From an uncultured Lachnospiraceae bacterium (GTDB taxonomy: Bacteria > Bacillota > Clostridia > Lachnospirales > Lachnospiraceae): a stretch of 32,605 nucleotides of DNA. The DNA is taken from contig CANQYH010000003.1 in assembly GCA_947628025.1 (NCBI GenBank), positions 1-32,605 on the forward strand, read 5' to 3'. Numbering within the stretch: position 1 is the stretch's first letter; the number at the start of each line of letters is the position of its first letter. Below, piece after piece: positions 1 through 8,297 of this stretch. The notes under the pieces are model-generated. The model saw only the letters and a list, made by a program, of their open reading frames with translations, was not told the origin of the DNA and did not search any database. A program made the translations under genes and the position numbers.

Positions 1-1
1 A

Positions 2-190
2 AACGGAAGGTACTATCAATCTCAAAACCGCATACAAGTGTCAATGGCATCACAGATTGGAACTACCGTTACCGTGCGCTATGACACGCAAAATCCCGAA
101 AAGCTGTATAGCTTTTCCGTTTTGAGAATTGTTGTATCACTTGTAGTTGCTGCTGTCTGTATTGCGGCGGCTGTATTCAATCTTGCATGA
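2..190 (+). CDS. DUF3592-like membrane protein, C-terminal part only (truncated by window edge)
   Basis: Frame starting at nt 2 reads NGRYYQSQNRIQVSMASQIGTTVTVRYDTQNPEKLYSFSVLRIVVSLVVAAVCIAAAVFNLA*. The G-x-x-V-x-V-x-Y-D-x-x-N-P pattern plus a C-terminal TM helix is DUF3592-like. Confidence 0.6.
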   Translation, partial: NGRYYQSQNRIQVSMASQIGTTVTVRYDTQNPEKLYSFSVLRIVVSLVVAAVCIAAAVFNLA

Positions 191-326
191 TGCGATTGCT
201 CACAACTGTTATATGTATGGCGCTCCGATTCAGATAAGGATTGCAGATGATTCTATTACTATAAGTAACCGTTGTATTTTACCGGATGGTTGGACGGTGG
301 ATACGCTTCACGTCCCAGACGGATGA
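186..326 (+). pseudogene. Remnant of an AlbA_2/HATPase_c_4 (Schlafen-like, 'divergent AAA-4') ATP-binding protein
   Basis: Reads HDAIAHNCYMYGAPIQIRIADDSITISNRCILPDGWTVDTLHVPDG*. It resembles the (R)EA(L/I)xHxxYxxxxxPIQIxIxDDxIxIxNxxxLPxGxTxxxL segment of these proteins, but has no start codon or N-terminus and stops early. Confidence 0.55.
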
Positions 327-406
327 TGCCCTGGCCAGGACGGATAAAAAGAAAATGGGATCCGACAGGAAATAGGTTCTGAAAAAACTTTGATCCGAAA
401 TCCCGC

Positions 407-435
407 TTGACACAGCTTATATTTTGTGTTATTCT
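407..435 (+). promoter_or_regulatory. Sigma-A promoter of the sdpR-like operon (TTGACA-17-TATTCT)
   Basis: TTGACA at 407-412, 17-nt spacer, TATTCT at 430-435, directly upstream of the palindrome. Confidence 0.75.
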
Positions 436-439
436 ATAT

Positions 440-462
440 TTAACATTTAGACTAAATGTTAA
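440..462. promoter_or_regulatory. Perfect 23-bp palindrome, probable ArsR/SdpR-type operator
   Basis: TTAACATTTAG-A-CTAAATGTTAA: 11-bp perfect arms around one central base, just downstream of the -10. Confidence 0.75.
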
Positions 463-482
463 ATGATGAGGGGGGCGAGTCC

Positions 483-797
483 ATGGCGCTGCAGGATACG
501 TTAAAGGCCCTTGCGGACCCGATCCGGCGGGAGATCTTAAATCTCTTAAAGCAGGGGAGAAAGTCCGCCGGGGAGATCGCGGAGCATTTTCCGGTGACGG
601 GAGCGTCCGTGTCGCGGCATCTGTCGGTATTAAAAGAGGCGGACCTGATCCGGGACACGCGGGAGGGCAAGTATATTTTTTATGAACTGAATACCTCCGT
701 GCTGGAGGACGTGATGCTGTGGCTGACGGAGCTGGGCTGCCGCGCCGATCCGTCCGGCGGCTACGAAGTCAATGAAGAGAGGGGAGGGCCGCTATGA
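483..797 (+). CDS. SdpR-like ArsR-family winged-helix autorepressor
   Basis: MALQDTLKALADPIRREILNLLKQGRKSAGEIAEHFPVTGASVSRHLSVLKEADLIRDTREGKYIFYELN is a typical ArsR wHTH. A GGGGGG/GAGG RBS lies upstream of ATG 483; the ORF-track start at 456 falls inside the palindrome. Confidence 0.88.
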   Translation: MALQDTLKALADPIRREILNLLKQGRKSAGEIAEHFPVTGASVSRHLSVLKEADLIRDTREGKYIFYELNTSVLEDVMLWLTELGCRADPSGGYEVNEERGGPL

Positions 798-1864
798 TCC
801 GAAGATACCGTTGGAAGATCCTGCTTTCCTCCCTGCTCATCCTGCTTGCGCCTGCCCTGAGCGTCTTTTTCCTGCTCTTTCCGGGGATCGGGCCGGATCT
901 GACCGCAGACAGGCTTCTGTCCGTTTTTTGGTTATCGGCAGTCATGCTGGCGCTTCATCTGCTGGCGGTCTGTTTCTGCCTGCGCGATCCGAAGAACCGG
1001 GACCAGCATCCGGCTGTCCTGGACATCATTTTCTGGATCTGCCCGCTGACGTCCGTAAGCGTCTGGGCGACCATATATCAGGCGGCTTCCGGCCGCTTTG
1101 ACGACGGGCCGTTTTTCACGTTTCTGGCGGTCGGCCTGATCTTTGTGGTCCTGGGCAACTATATGCCGAAGATCAGCCCGAATCAGACCCTCGGCATCCG
1201 CGTGCCGTGGACGCTGTGGGACGAGGAAAACTGGAGCGCGACGCACCGGCTGGGCGGACGGATCTGGGTGATCTGCGGATGTCTGATCCTGGCGGGATGT
1301 TTTCTGCCGGGCGGGGCTGTCATGTATCTGATGGCTCCGGCGACCCTTGCAGCCGCTTTCATTCCGATCGCGTATTCCTACCTGTTTTACAGGCGGAAAA
1401 AGAAACGCGGGGAACCGGTGCGGGACCCGTCAAAAACCGTTGTTTCCGGTTCCGGGCGGCAGACGTCCGCAAAAATCTCCGTCGCCGCCGCGGTGCTGAT
1501 CATGGCGTTTGTGATCGCCTCTTTATTCACCGGCGATCTGCATTTCAGTTATGGGGAAGAGAGCTTCACCGTCCATTCCGCCTACTGGCCGGATCTGAAC
1601 GTGCGCTATGACGAGATCGAAAGCATGGATTACCGGAGCGTGGATTCGCCCGGCACGCGCACCAACGGCTTTGGGAGTATGCGACTCTTAATGGGAGATT
1701 TTAAGAACCGGGAGTTCGGCTCCTACCTGCGCTATTCCTACACGGGAGGCGGCCCCTGCATCGTGCTGCGGGTCGGCGGGGAAATTATCGTCGTCGGCGG
1801 AAAAGACGAAGCGGATACCCGCGCGGTCTATGAGGAACTGTCCGGCCGCACCGGGGGAACGTGA
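794..1864 (+). CDS. SdpI-family polytopic membrane protein with a C-terminal PH-like soluble extension
   Basis: Multiple TMs plus the SdpI signature GNYMPKISPNQTLGIRVPWTLWDEENWSATHRLGGRIW. ATGA overlap with the upstream regulator. Confidence 0.85.
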   Translation: MIRRYRWKILLSSLLILLAPALSVFFLLFPGIGPDLTADRLLSVFWLSAVMLALHLLAVCFCLRDPKNRDQHPAVLDIIFWICPLTSVSVWATIYQAASGRFDDGPFFTFLAVGLIFVVLGNYMPKISPNQTLGIRVPWTLWDEENWSATHRLGGRIWVICGCLILAGCFLPGGAVMYLMAPATLAAAFIPIAYSYLFYRRKKKRGEPVRDPSKTVVSGSGRQTSAKISVAAAVLIMAFVIASLFTGDLHFSYGEESFTVHSAYWPDLNVRYDEIESMDYRSVDSPGTRTNGFGSMRLLMGDFKNREFGSYLRYSYTGGGPCIVLRVGGEIIVVGGKDEADTRAVYEELSGRTGGT

Positions 1865-1972
1865 CGCAGCCGGGGCTTTGCGGATACCGTCCGATCTTTC
1901 GGTGAAAGATACGGATATCACATCAAAAATGCGGTCCGGGCAGGGCTGGAGAATAAAAGGAGAGTATAAGCG

Positions 1973-2770
1973 ATGGAATGGGGAACAGTTTCGGCGGCAA
2001 GTATGGCGGGGATGGGATTTTCACTGGCGGTCTCTGTATTGGGGCCCGTTGTGTTGGCGATCGTCCTCTGGAGAAAGAAAAGAGCGTCGTGGGTTTCTTT
2101 TCTGATCGGCTGCGGCACTTTCATCGTGTTCGCGCTGACTTTGGAACAGCTTTTGCATATCGTGGTGTTTTCGGCGTTCGGCGGCCTCCTGCAGAACAGC
2201 CTGCTGCTGTACGCGCTTTACGGCGGGCTGGCGGCTGCGGCCTTTGAGGAGTGCGGGCGGCTGCTGGCGATGAAATTTCTGATGAAGAACCGCCTGGATG
2301 GCGGGAACGCGCTGATGTACGGCGCGGGGCACGGGGGAGCCGAGGCAATCCTGATCATGGGGATCACCTCCGTCAACAATCTGCTCAGTTCCATGATGAT
2401 TAACGGCGGCGGTATCGACCAGGCTCTGGCACAGCTGGAACCGGAGCTGCAGACCGCGACCTACGGGCAGCTGTCGACCCTGTGGCTGACTCCGGCATAC
2501 CAGTTTTATCTGGGCGGGGTGGAGCGGATCTCGGCGATGGCCCTGCAGCTCTGCCTGTCCGTCCTCGTTTATAAGGCCGTGAAGAGCGGACGGAAAAAAT
2601 TCTTTGCCGCGGCGTTCGCGGTCCATTTTCTGATGGATTTTCTGACGGTCATTGCCGCCGCGAGTCTTCCGGTCTGGGCGGTGGAGGCGGCGCTTCTGCT
2701 GTTTACGGTGCTCATCGTCTGGCGGACGGCGCTCGTGTACCGGAGAAAGGACGAAGCATCGGGGGCATAA
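1973..2770 (+). CDS. YhfC-family intramembrane (putative metalloprotease) protein
   Basis: Polytopic, with AAFEECGRLLAMKFLMKNRLDGGNALMYGAGHGGAEAILIMG (EExxR and GxGHGGxE motifs). Confidence 0.82.
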   Translation: MEWGTVSAASMAGMGFSLAVSVLGPVVLAIVLWRKKRASWVSFLIGCGTFIVFALTLEQLLHIVVFSAFGGLLQNSLLLYALYGGLAAAAFEECGRLLAMKFLMKNRLDGGNALMYGAGHGGAEAILIMGITSVNNLLSSMMINGGGIDQALAQLEPELQTATYGQLSTLWLTPAYQFYLGGVERISAMALQLCLSVLVYKAVKSGRKKFFAAAFAVHFLMDFLTVIAAASLPVWAVEAALLLFTVLIVWRTALVYRRKDEASGA

Positions 2771-2820
2771 ATTTCGGCGGTCAGCTATTGATTTTAACGG
2801 ATGAATAAGGTATTCTATAA

Positions 2821-2863
2821 GGAGTGCTGCGGCAGGAAAGCTGCGCGGCGCTCCCTGTTTTTT
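2821..2863 (+). terminator. Strong Rho-independent terminator
   Basis: GGAGTGCTGCGGCAG-GAAAG-CTGCGCGGCGCTCC, about 14 bp stem with one bulge and some GU pairs, then CCTGTTTTTT. Confidence 0.85.
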
Positions 2864-2939
2864 CCGGCGGTATGGCCCGGAATGATTGGCTGAAAAAACA
2901 GGACGCGGCGGCAACGCATCGCGTCCGGAAGGAGATTTT

Positions 2940-3740
2940 ATGAAGATCACATTGCTCGGCACCGGCAACGCCGCGGTCACGGAATGTTATAATACCTGCT
3001 TTGTCCTCGAGGACGCGGGGCAGTACCTGATGGTAGACGGAGGCGGCGGAAACGCGGTGCTCCATCAGCTGAAAGAGGCCGGATACGACTGGAAGCAGAT
3101 ACGGCACATTTTCGTGACCCACAAACACATCGACCATCTTTTGGGCATCGTCTGGATGATCCGGCTGATCACCCAGAATATGCACCGGGGCAAGTATGAC
3201 GGCGAGGCCTGGATCTACGCCCATGACGAGGTGATCGATATCCTGACCCGGATCGCGGAAATGGTGCTGGAACAGAAGACGCTGCATTTCATCGGCGAGC
3301 GCCTGCATTTCGTCACGCTGAAAGACGGCGATACGTTCACGGCCATGGGACATCCGGTGCAGGTCTTTGATATCCAGTCCACGAAAGCGAAGCAGTACGG
3401 CTTCACCCTGCGCTACGGCGATGGCCGGAAGCTCACCTGCTGCGGCGACGAGCCTTACTGCGAGTATGAGCGGCCTTACGCGGAGGGAAGCGATTGGCTG
3501 CTCCACGAGGCTTTCTGCCTCTATTCCCAGGCGGACATTTTTGACCCGTACAAGAAGAACCACTCCACGGTCAAGGACGCCTGCGAGCTGGCACAGCGGC
3601 TGGGCGTGAAGAATCTGATCCTCTACCATACAGAGGACAAAAATATCCGGGACCGGAAACGGCTCTACACCGAAGAGGGAAACCAATATTACAGCGGCCG
3701 CCTCTACGTGCCGGACGATCTGGAGACCATCCAGCTTTAA
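2940..3740 (+). CDS. MBL-fold metallo-hydrolase (RNase Z-like)
   Basis: MKITLLGTGNAAVTECYNTCFVLE...FVTHKHIDHLLGI. RBS AGGAG upstream of ATG 2940. Confidence 0.88.
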   Translation: MKITLLGTGNAAVTECYNTCFVLEDAGQYLMVDGGGGNAVLHQLKEAGYDWKQIRHIFVTHKHIDHLLGIVWMIRLITQNMHRGKYDGEAWIYAHDEVIDILTRIAEMVLEQKTLHFIGERLHFVTLKDGDTFTAMGHPVQVFDIQSTKAKQYGFTLRYGDGRKLTCCGDEPYCEYERPYAEGSDWLLHEAFCLYSQADIFDPYKKNHSTVKDACELAQRLGVKNLILYHTEDKNIRDRKRLYTEEGNQYYSGRLYVPDDLETIQL

Positions 3741-3773
3741 GCGGTTTCATGATCTCATTAAGGAGGAAGCAGA

Positions 3774-4742
3774 ATGTCTATGGACCAGGCCCCTCTCATC
3801 ATCCTGACCGGTCCCACGGCCGCAGGGAAGACCGAACTTTCCGTCCGCCTGGCTCAGGCGATCGGCGGCGAGATCATCAGTGCGGATTCCATGCAGGTCT
3901 ACCGCCATATGGATATCGGCTCCGCCAAGATCACGCCCGCGGAAATGTGCGGCGTCCCGCATCATCTGATCGACGTGCTGGAGCCGGACGAAGAATTTAA
4001 TGTGGTTACGTTCCAGACGCTGGCGAAAGAGGCCATGGCTGGGATCTATGACCGGGGGCATATCCCGATCGTGGCGGGCGGGACCGGCTTCTACATCCAG
4101 GCGCTGTTATACGACATCGACTTTACCGAGCAGGAGAGCGACGCCGGACTGCGCAGGGACCTGTACCGTCTGGCGGACGAGCAGGGGCCGGAAGCGCTCC
4201 ACGAGCTTCTGTGGGAAATGGACCCGGACGCGGCGGCGGCTATCCACGTAAACAATGTCAAGCGCACGGTCCGGGCCATCGAATTCTGCCGTCAGACCGG
4301 CGGGCGCATCTCCGCCCACAACGAGGCGCAGCGGGCCAGGACCTCGCCGTACCGTTTCCTGTACTATGTTCTGACGGACGACCGTACAAAACTTTATGCT
4401 CGCATCGACGCGCGGGTGGACCAAATGATGGAGCAGGGACTGCTTCAGGAAGTGCAGCGCCTGGCCGAAATGGGCTGCACCCGCAGTATGGTCTCCATGC
4501 AGGGGCTGGGCTATAAGGAGCTCCTGGCGTATCTGGAGGGGGAATGTTCCCTGGAAGAGGCCGTCCGCATCATCAAGCGGGATACCCGGCACTACGCCAA
4601 GCGCCAGCTGACCTGGTTTAATCGGGAGAGGGACGTGCGCTGGCTGAATCTGCCTGACTTCGGCTATGACCGGGAACGCATACTTCTTCATATTATAAAG
4701 GAAGCGGAAGAGAACGGCCTGATCGAGGGGAAGCGGCCGTAA
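3774..4742 (+). CDS. miaA: tRNA dimethylallyltransferase
   Basis: PLIILTGPTAAGKTELSVRLAQAIGGEIISADSMQVYRHMDIGSAKIT...GGTGFYIQALLYDIDF...RHYAKRQLTWFNR. Confidence 0.97.
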   Translation: MSMDQAPLIILTGPTAAGKTELSVRLAQAIGGEIISADSMQVYRHMDIGSAKITPAEMCGVPHHLIDVLEPDEEFNVVTFQTLAKEAMAGIYDRGHIPIVAGGTGFYIQALLYDIDFTEQESDAGLRRDLYRLADEQGPEALHELLWEMDPDAAAAIHVNNVKRTVRAIEFCRQTGGRISAHNEAQRARTSPYRFLYYVLTDDRTKLYARIDARVDQMMEQGLLQEVQRLAEMGCTRSMVSMQGLGYKELLAYLEGECSLEEAVRIIKRDTRHYAKRQLTWFNRERDVRWLNLPDFGYDRERILLHIIKEAEENGLIEGKRP

Positions 4743-4784
4743 GCGAAGATCAATATTTCATAACAGAAAGAGAGAACACATACC

Positions 4785-6077
4785 ATGGATCATACAGAAC
4801 TTACCGATATCTATGCTTCCCTGGGCATCAGCGCCCCGGTGCTGGATTTCGCGGCGTCTGTCGAGGCGTCCCTGAAAGAACGTTTCGCGCAGATCGACGC
4901 CCGCGCCGAGTACAACCAACTGAAAGTCGTAAAGGCCATGCAGGACAACCGCGTCAGCGATATCCATTTTGCGGCCACGACCGGCTATGGCTACAACGAT
5001 CTGGGCCGCGATACCCTGGAACAGGTATACGCTTCCTGCTTCCACGCGGAGGCGGCGCTGGTCCGCCCGCAGCTGATGAGCGGCACCCACGCCCTCCATA
5101 TCGCGCTATCCGGCAATCTGCGTCCCGGCGACGAGCTGTTGTCGCCGGTGGGAAAGCCCTACGATACGCTGGAGGAGGTCATCGGGATCCGCGAGTCGGT
5201 GGGTTCCCTGAAAGAATACGGCATTTCCTACCGCCAGGTAGACCTGCTGCCCGACGGCTCGTTCGATTATGAAAACATCCGCAGGGCCGTAAATGAAAAG
5301 ACGAAGCTGGTCACGATCCAGCGCTCCAAAGGCTACGCCACCCGGCCCACCCTTTCCGTCGAACAGATCGGGGAGCTGATCGCCTTTATCAAGGGGATCC
5401 GGCCGGAGATTCTCTGCATGGTGGACAACTGCTACGGCGAGTTCGTGGAGACCATCGAGCCTACGGATGTGGGAGCGGACATGATCGTCGGTTCCCTGAT
5501 CAAAAATCCCGGCGGCGGCCTGGCCCCTACCGGCGGCTACATCGCCGGGCGTAAAGACTGCGTCGACCGCGCCGCCTACCGTTTAAGCGCTCCCGGGCTG
5601 GGAAAGGAGGTCGGGGCCAGCTTAGGACTCAATCAGTCGCTCTATCAGGGCTTTTTCCTGGCCCCGACGGTCGTGGCGGGAGCCTTGAAAGGCGCCGTTT
5701 TTGCCGCCAACGTCTATGAACGGCTGGGATTCTCCGTTCACCCGAACGGCAGCGAGGAGCGGCACGATATCATCCAGGCCGTCACATTCGGCATCCCGGA
5801 GGCGGTCATCGCTTTCTGCCAGGGGATCCAGGCTGCGGCTCCCGTAGACAGCTATGTGACGCCGGAACCGTGGGATATGCCGGGCTACGATTCGCCGGTC
5901 ATCATGGCCGCCGGAGCGTTCGTGCAGGGTTCCTCCATCGAACTGAGCGCCGACGCCCCGATCCGCCCGCCCTATTCCGTATTTTTCCAGGGCGGTCTCA
6001 CCTGGTATCACGCGAAGCTGGGCATTTTGAAATCGCTCCAGTACCTGTGCGACGCGGGGATCGTAAAAGGATTCTGA
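4785..6077 (+). CDS. Methionine gamma-lyase family protein (YnbB / 'aluminium resistance' PLP enzyme)
   Basis: Full-length PLP-enzyme match: TGYGYNDLGRDTLEQVYASCFHAEAALVRPQLMSGTHAL...GSLIKNPGGGLAPTGGYIAG. Located after miaA, as is common in Firmicutes. Confidence 0.92.
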   Translation: MDHTELTDIYASLGISAPVLDFAASVEASLKERFAQIDARAEYNQLKVVKAMQDNRVSDIHFAATTGYGYNDLGRDTLEQVYASCFHAEAALVRPQLMSGTHALHIALSGNLRPGDELLSPVGKPYDTLEEVIGIRESVGSLKEYGISYRQVDLLPDGSFDYENIRRAVNEKTKLVTIQRSKGYATRPTLSVEQIGELIAFIKGIRPEILCMVDNCYGEFVETIEPTDVGADMIVGSLIKNPGGGLAPTGGYIAGRKDCVDRAAYRLSAPGLGKEVGASLGLNQSLYQGFFLAPTVVAGALKGAVFAANVYERLGFSVHPNGSEERHDIIQAVTFGIPEAVIAFCQGIQAAAPVDSYVTPEPWDMPGYDSPVIMAAGAFVQGSSIELSADAPIRPPYSVFFQGGLTWYHAKLGILKSLQYLCDAGIVKGF

Positions 6078-6236
6078 GAATATCCGCGAGCAGGACGTTT
6101 TCGGAGATTTCATTTACATTTTATTTACGTTTTATGAATTACCGTATACACCGCCGCCATTTTATGGTAAAATAAGTATGTTATGGGTCCATCCGGTCCG
6201 TGATTCGCGCTTGGAGAGCAGAAGACAGGAGACTCT

Positions 6237-6932
6237 ATGGATTCAAAGAAAATGAAAGACATCCCCGCCGCCGACCGGCCGTACGAGCGCTGCGTCCGTT
6301 TAGGGGCCGGAGCGCTCAGCGACGAGGAACTATTGTCCATCATCATCCGGACAGGCAGCCGCGACAGCAATTCCCTGGAGACCGCCAGGGAGGTGCTGCG
6401 CTTGAATTATCCGAACGACGGGATTCTGGGACTCTGCAGGCTGTCCCTGCCGGAGCTTAAACAGGTCAAGGGCATCGGCACGGTCAAGGGCATCCAGCTC
6501 CAGTGTATCGGAGAACTGTCCCGGCGGATCAGCAAACGCATGGCCGTTTCCCGGATCCAGGCGTTCAACGATCCGGACGAGGTGGCGAATTACTATATGG
6601 AAGACCTGCGTCATGCGGAGAAAGAGCAGCTCCGCGTGATGCTTCTGGATACGAAGCGCAGGCTGATACGGGACCTGCAGATTTCCCAGGGGACGATCAA
6701 TTCGGCCCCGGCGGAACCGAGAGATATTTTTATCGAAGCCCTGCGTTACCGGGCGGTGGGGATCATATTGGTCCACAACCATCCCAGCGGGGACCCGACT
6801 CCCAGCAGGGACGACTGCTTTCTGACGGAGCGGATCAAAAAAGCGGGAGAGCTGATCGGCATCCAGCTTTTGGATCACATTGTTGTCGGAGATCAGACCT
6901 ACTGCAGTTTTAAAAGAGAAGGAAGGTTATAA
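6237..6932 (+). CDS. radC: RadC-family (JAMM/MPN domain) protein
   Basis: RPYERCVRLGAGALSDEELLSIIIRTGS...HNHPSGDPTPSRDD...LLDHIVVGD. Confidence 0.96.
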   Translation: MDSKKMKDIPAADRPYERCVRLGAGALSDEELLSIIIRTGSRDSNSLETAREVLRLNYPNDGILGLCRLSLPELKQVKGIGTVKGIQLQCIGELSRRISKRMAVSRIQAFNDPDEVANYYMEDLRHAEKEQLRVMLLDTKRRLIRDLQISQGTINSAPAEPRDIFIEALRYRAVGIILVHNHPSGDPTPSRDDCFLTERIKKAGELIGIQLLDHIVVGDQTYCSFKREGRL

Positions 6933-7777
6933 TGAACTCCAAATATAACCGTTACATCTTAATCGGATTGACCATATGCTGCCTGGCCCTGATGGCCGTG
7001 ACTTCGTTTACGGATCAGTGGCTGGCGCCGCTGCGCACGGCGGTAGGATATCTGGTGATCCCGATCCAGAGCGGCATTAACCGGATCGGCGTGGCCCTCT
7101 ATGACGAGGTGGAGGATTACACCATGCTGAAAAACGCGCTGGCGGAAAATGACGCCCTGCGCGCGCAGATCGCGGAGATGACCGAGGAGAACAACCGCCT
7201 GACCGCCGAAGTCTTTGAACTGGCCCGGCTGCGGGAACTCTACGACCTGGATCAGGAATACATGCAGTATGAAAAAACGGCTGCCAGGGTCATCGCCAAC
7301 GACTCCGGCGACTGGTTCCGTGTCTTCCGCGTGGACAAAGGTTCCGCCGACGGGATCCGCGAGGGCTGCAACGTACTGGCCGGAGGCGGGCTGATCGGCA
7401 TCGTGACGGACGTAGGCGCTCATTACGCCACGGTCCGTTCCATTATTGACGATTCCAGCCGCGTCAGTGGAATGGCGCTCCAGTCCGGCGATACCTGCAT
7501 CGTGGGCGGCGACCTGACGCTCTACAAGGAGGGACGCCTGACGATCACAAACATCCAGAAAGACGCCGACGTCAAGGACGGGGACCGGATCGTCACGTCC
7601 GACATCAGTTCCACTTATCTGCCGGGGATCCTGATCGGCTACGCGACCGGCATTACCCTGGATAATAACCAGCTGACCAGTTCCGGCTATCTGGTACCGG
7701 CGGCGGAATTTCGGAATCTCAGAGAAGTCCTGATCATCACGGAGATGAAAGAGGACGAAGTTTCGGAGGTGGAGTGA
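6932..7777 (+). CDS. mreC: Rod shape-determining protein MreC
   Basis: N-terminal TM, coiled coil, then ARVIANDSGDWFRVFRVDKGSADGIREGCNVLAGGGLIGIV. Precedes mreD. Confidence 0.95.
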   Translation: MNSKYNRYILIGLTICCLALMAVTSFTDQWLAPLRTAVGYLVIPIQSGINRIGVALYDEVEDYTMLKNALAENDALRAQIAEMTEENNRLTAEVFELARLRELYDLDQEYMQYEKTAARVIANDSGDWFRVFRVDKGSADGIREGCNVLAGGGLIGIVTDVGAHYATVRSIIDDSSRVSGMALQSGDTCIVGGDLTLYKEGRLTITNIQKDADVKDGDRIVTSDISSTYLPGILIGYATGITLDNNQLTSSGYLVPAAEFRNLREVLIITEMKEDEVSEVE

Positions 7778-7778
7778 G

Positions 7779-8297
7779 ATGCGGCGCGCGATCCTGAATC
7801 TGGTTCTGATCATCCTGGCGTTTACGATCCAGAACAGCGTGTTCCCACTGATCCCGTTTCTGGCCGCTACGCCGAACCTGCTTCTGATCCTGACGTTTTC
7901 GTTTGCGTTTATGGGAGGGCAGAGGGCAGGGATGCTCTACGGCCTGCTGGCCGGCGTCCTGCTGGATCTGTTTTACAGCGGCCCGTTCGGTTTCTATACC
8001 CTTTTTTATGTCTGTGCCGGGTATTTAAACGGGATCTGCACGGAATATTTTTACGAGGATTTTATTACGCTTCCTCTGGTTCTTTGCGTCGTCAATGAAC
8101 TGGCCTATAATTTTTATATCTATGTGTTCCGTTTCCTGATCCGGGGACGGATCCGTTTCCTTTACTATTTTCGGGAACTGATGGTTCCAGAGATCATCTT
8201 CACGGTAGTGGCGACCCTGTTCCTCTACCGGCTGCTACTTTTTCTGAACCGGAAATTAAAGGCTTTTGAAAGCGGGAGGGATACTACCCTTGTTTAG
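7779..8297 (+). CDS. mreD: Rod shape-determining protein MreD
   Basis: About 5 TM protein between mreC and PBP2 with FMGGQRAGMLYGLLAGVLLDLFYSGPFGFYTLFYVCAGYLNG. Confidence 0.93.
   Translation: MRRAILNLVLIILAFTIQNSVFPLIPFLAATPNLLLILTFSFAFMGGQRAGMLYGLLAGVLLDLFYSGPFGFYTLFYVCAGYLNGICTEYFYEDFITLPLVLCVVNELAYNFYIYVFRFLIRGRIRFLYYFRELMVPEIIFTVVATLFLYRLLLFLNRKLKAFESGRDTTLV

Noticed and set aside
456-482. N-terminal extension MLNDEGGES of the SdpR-like ORF
   Set aside because: Its ATG lies inside the operator palindrome; ATG 483 has a proper RBS and matches ArsR starts.
483-2770. SdpC-like toxin or maturation genes
   Set aside because: No small secreted toxin or SdpA/SdpB-like ORF is visible near the sdpRI-like pair in this window.
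2021-2980. 319-aa minus-strand ORF
   Set aside because: Antisense to the YhfC gene; low-complexity R/H/Q-rich translation typical of GC-rich shadow frames.
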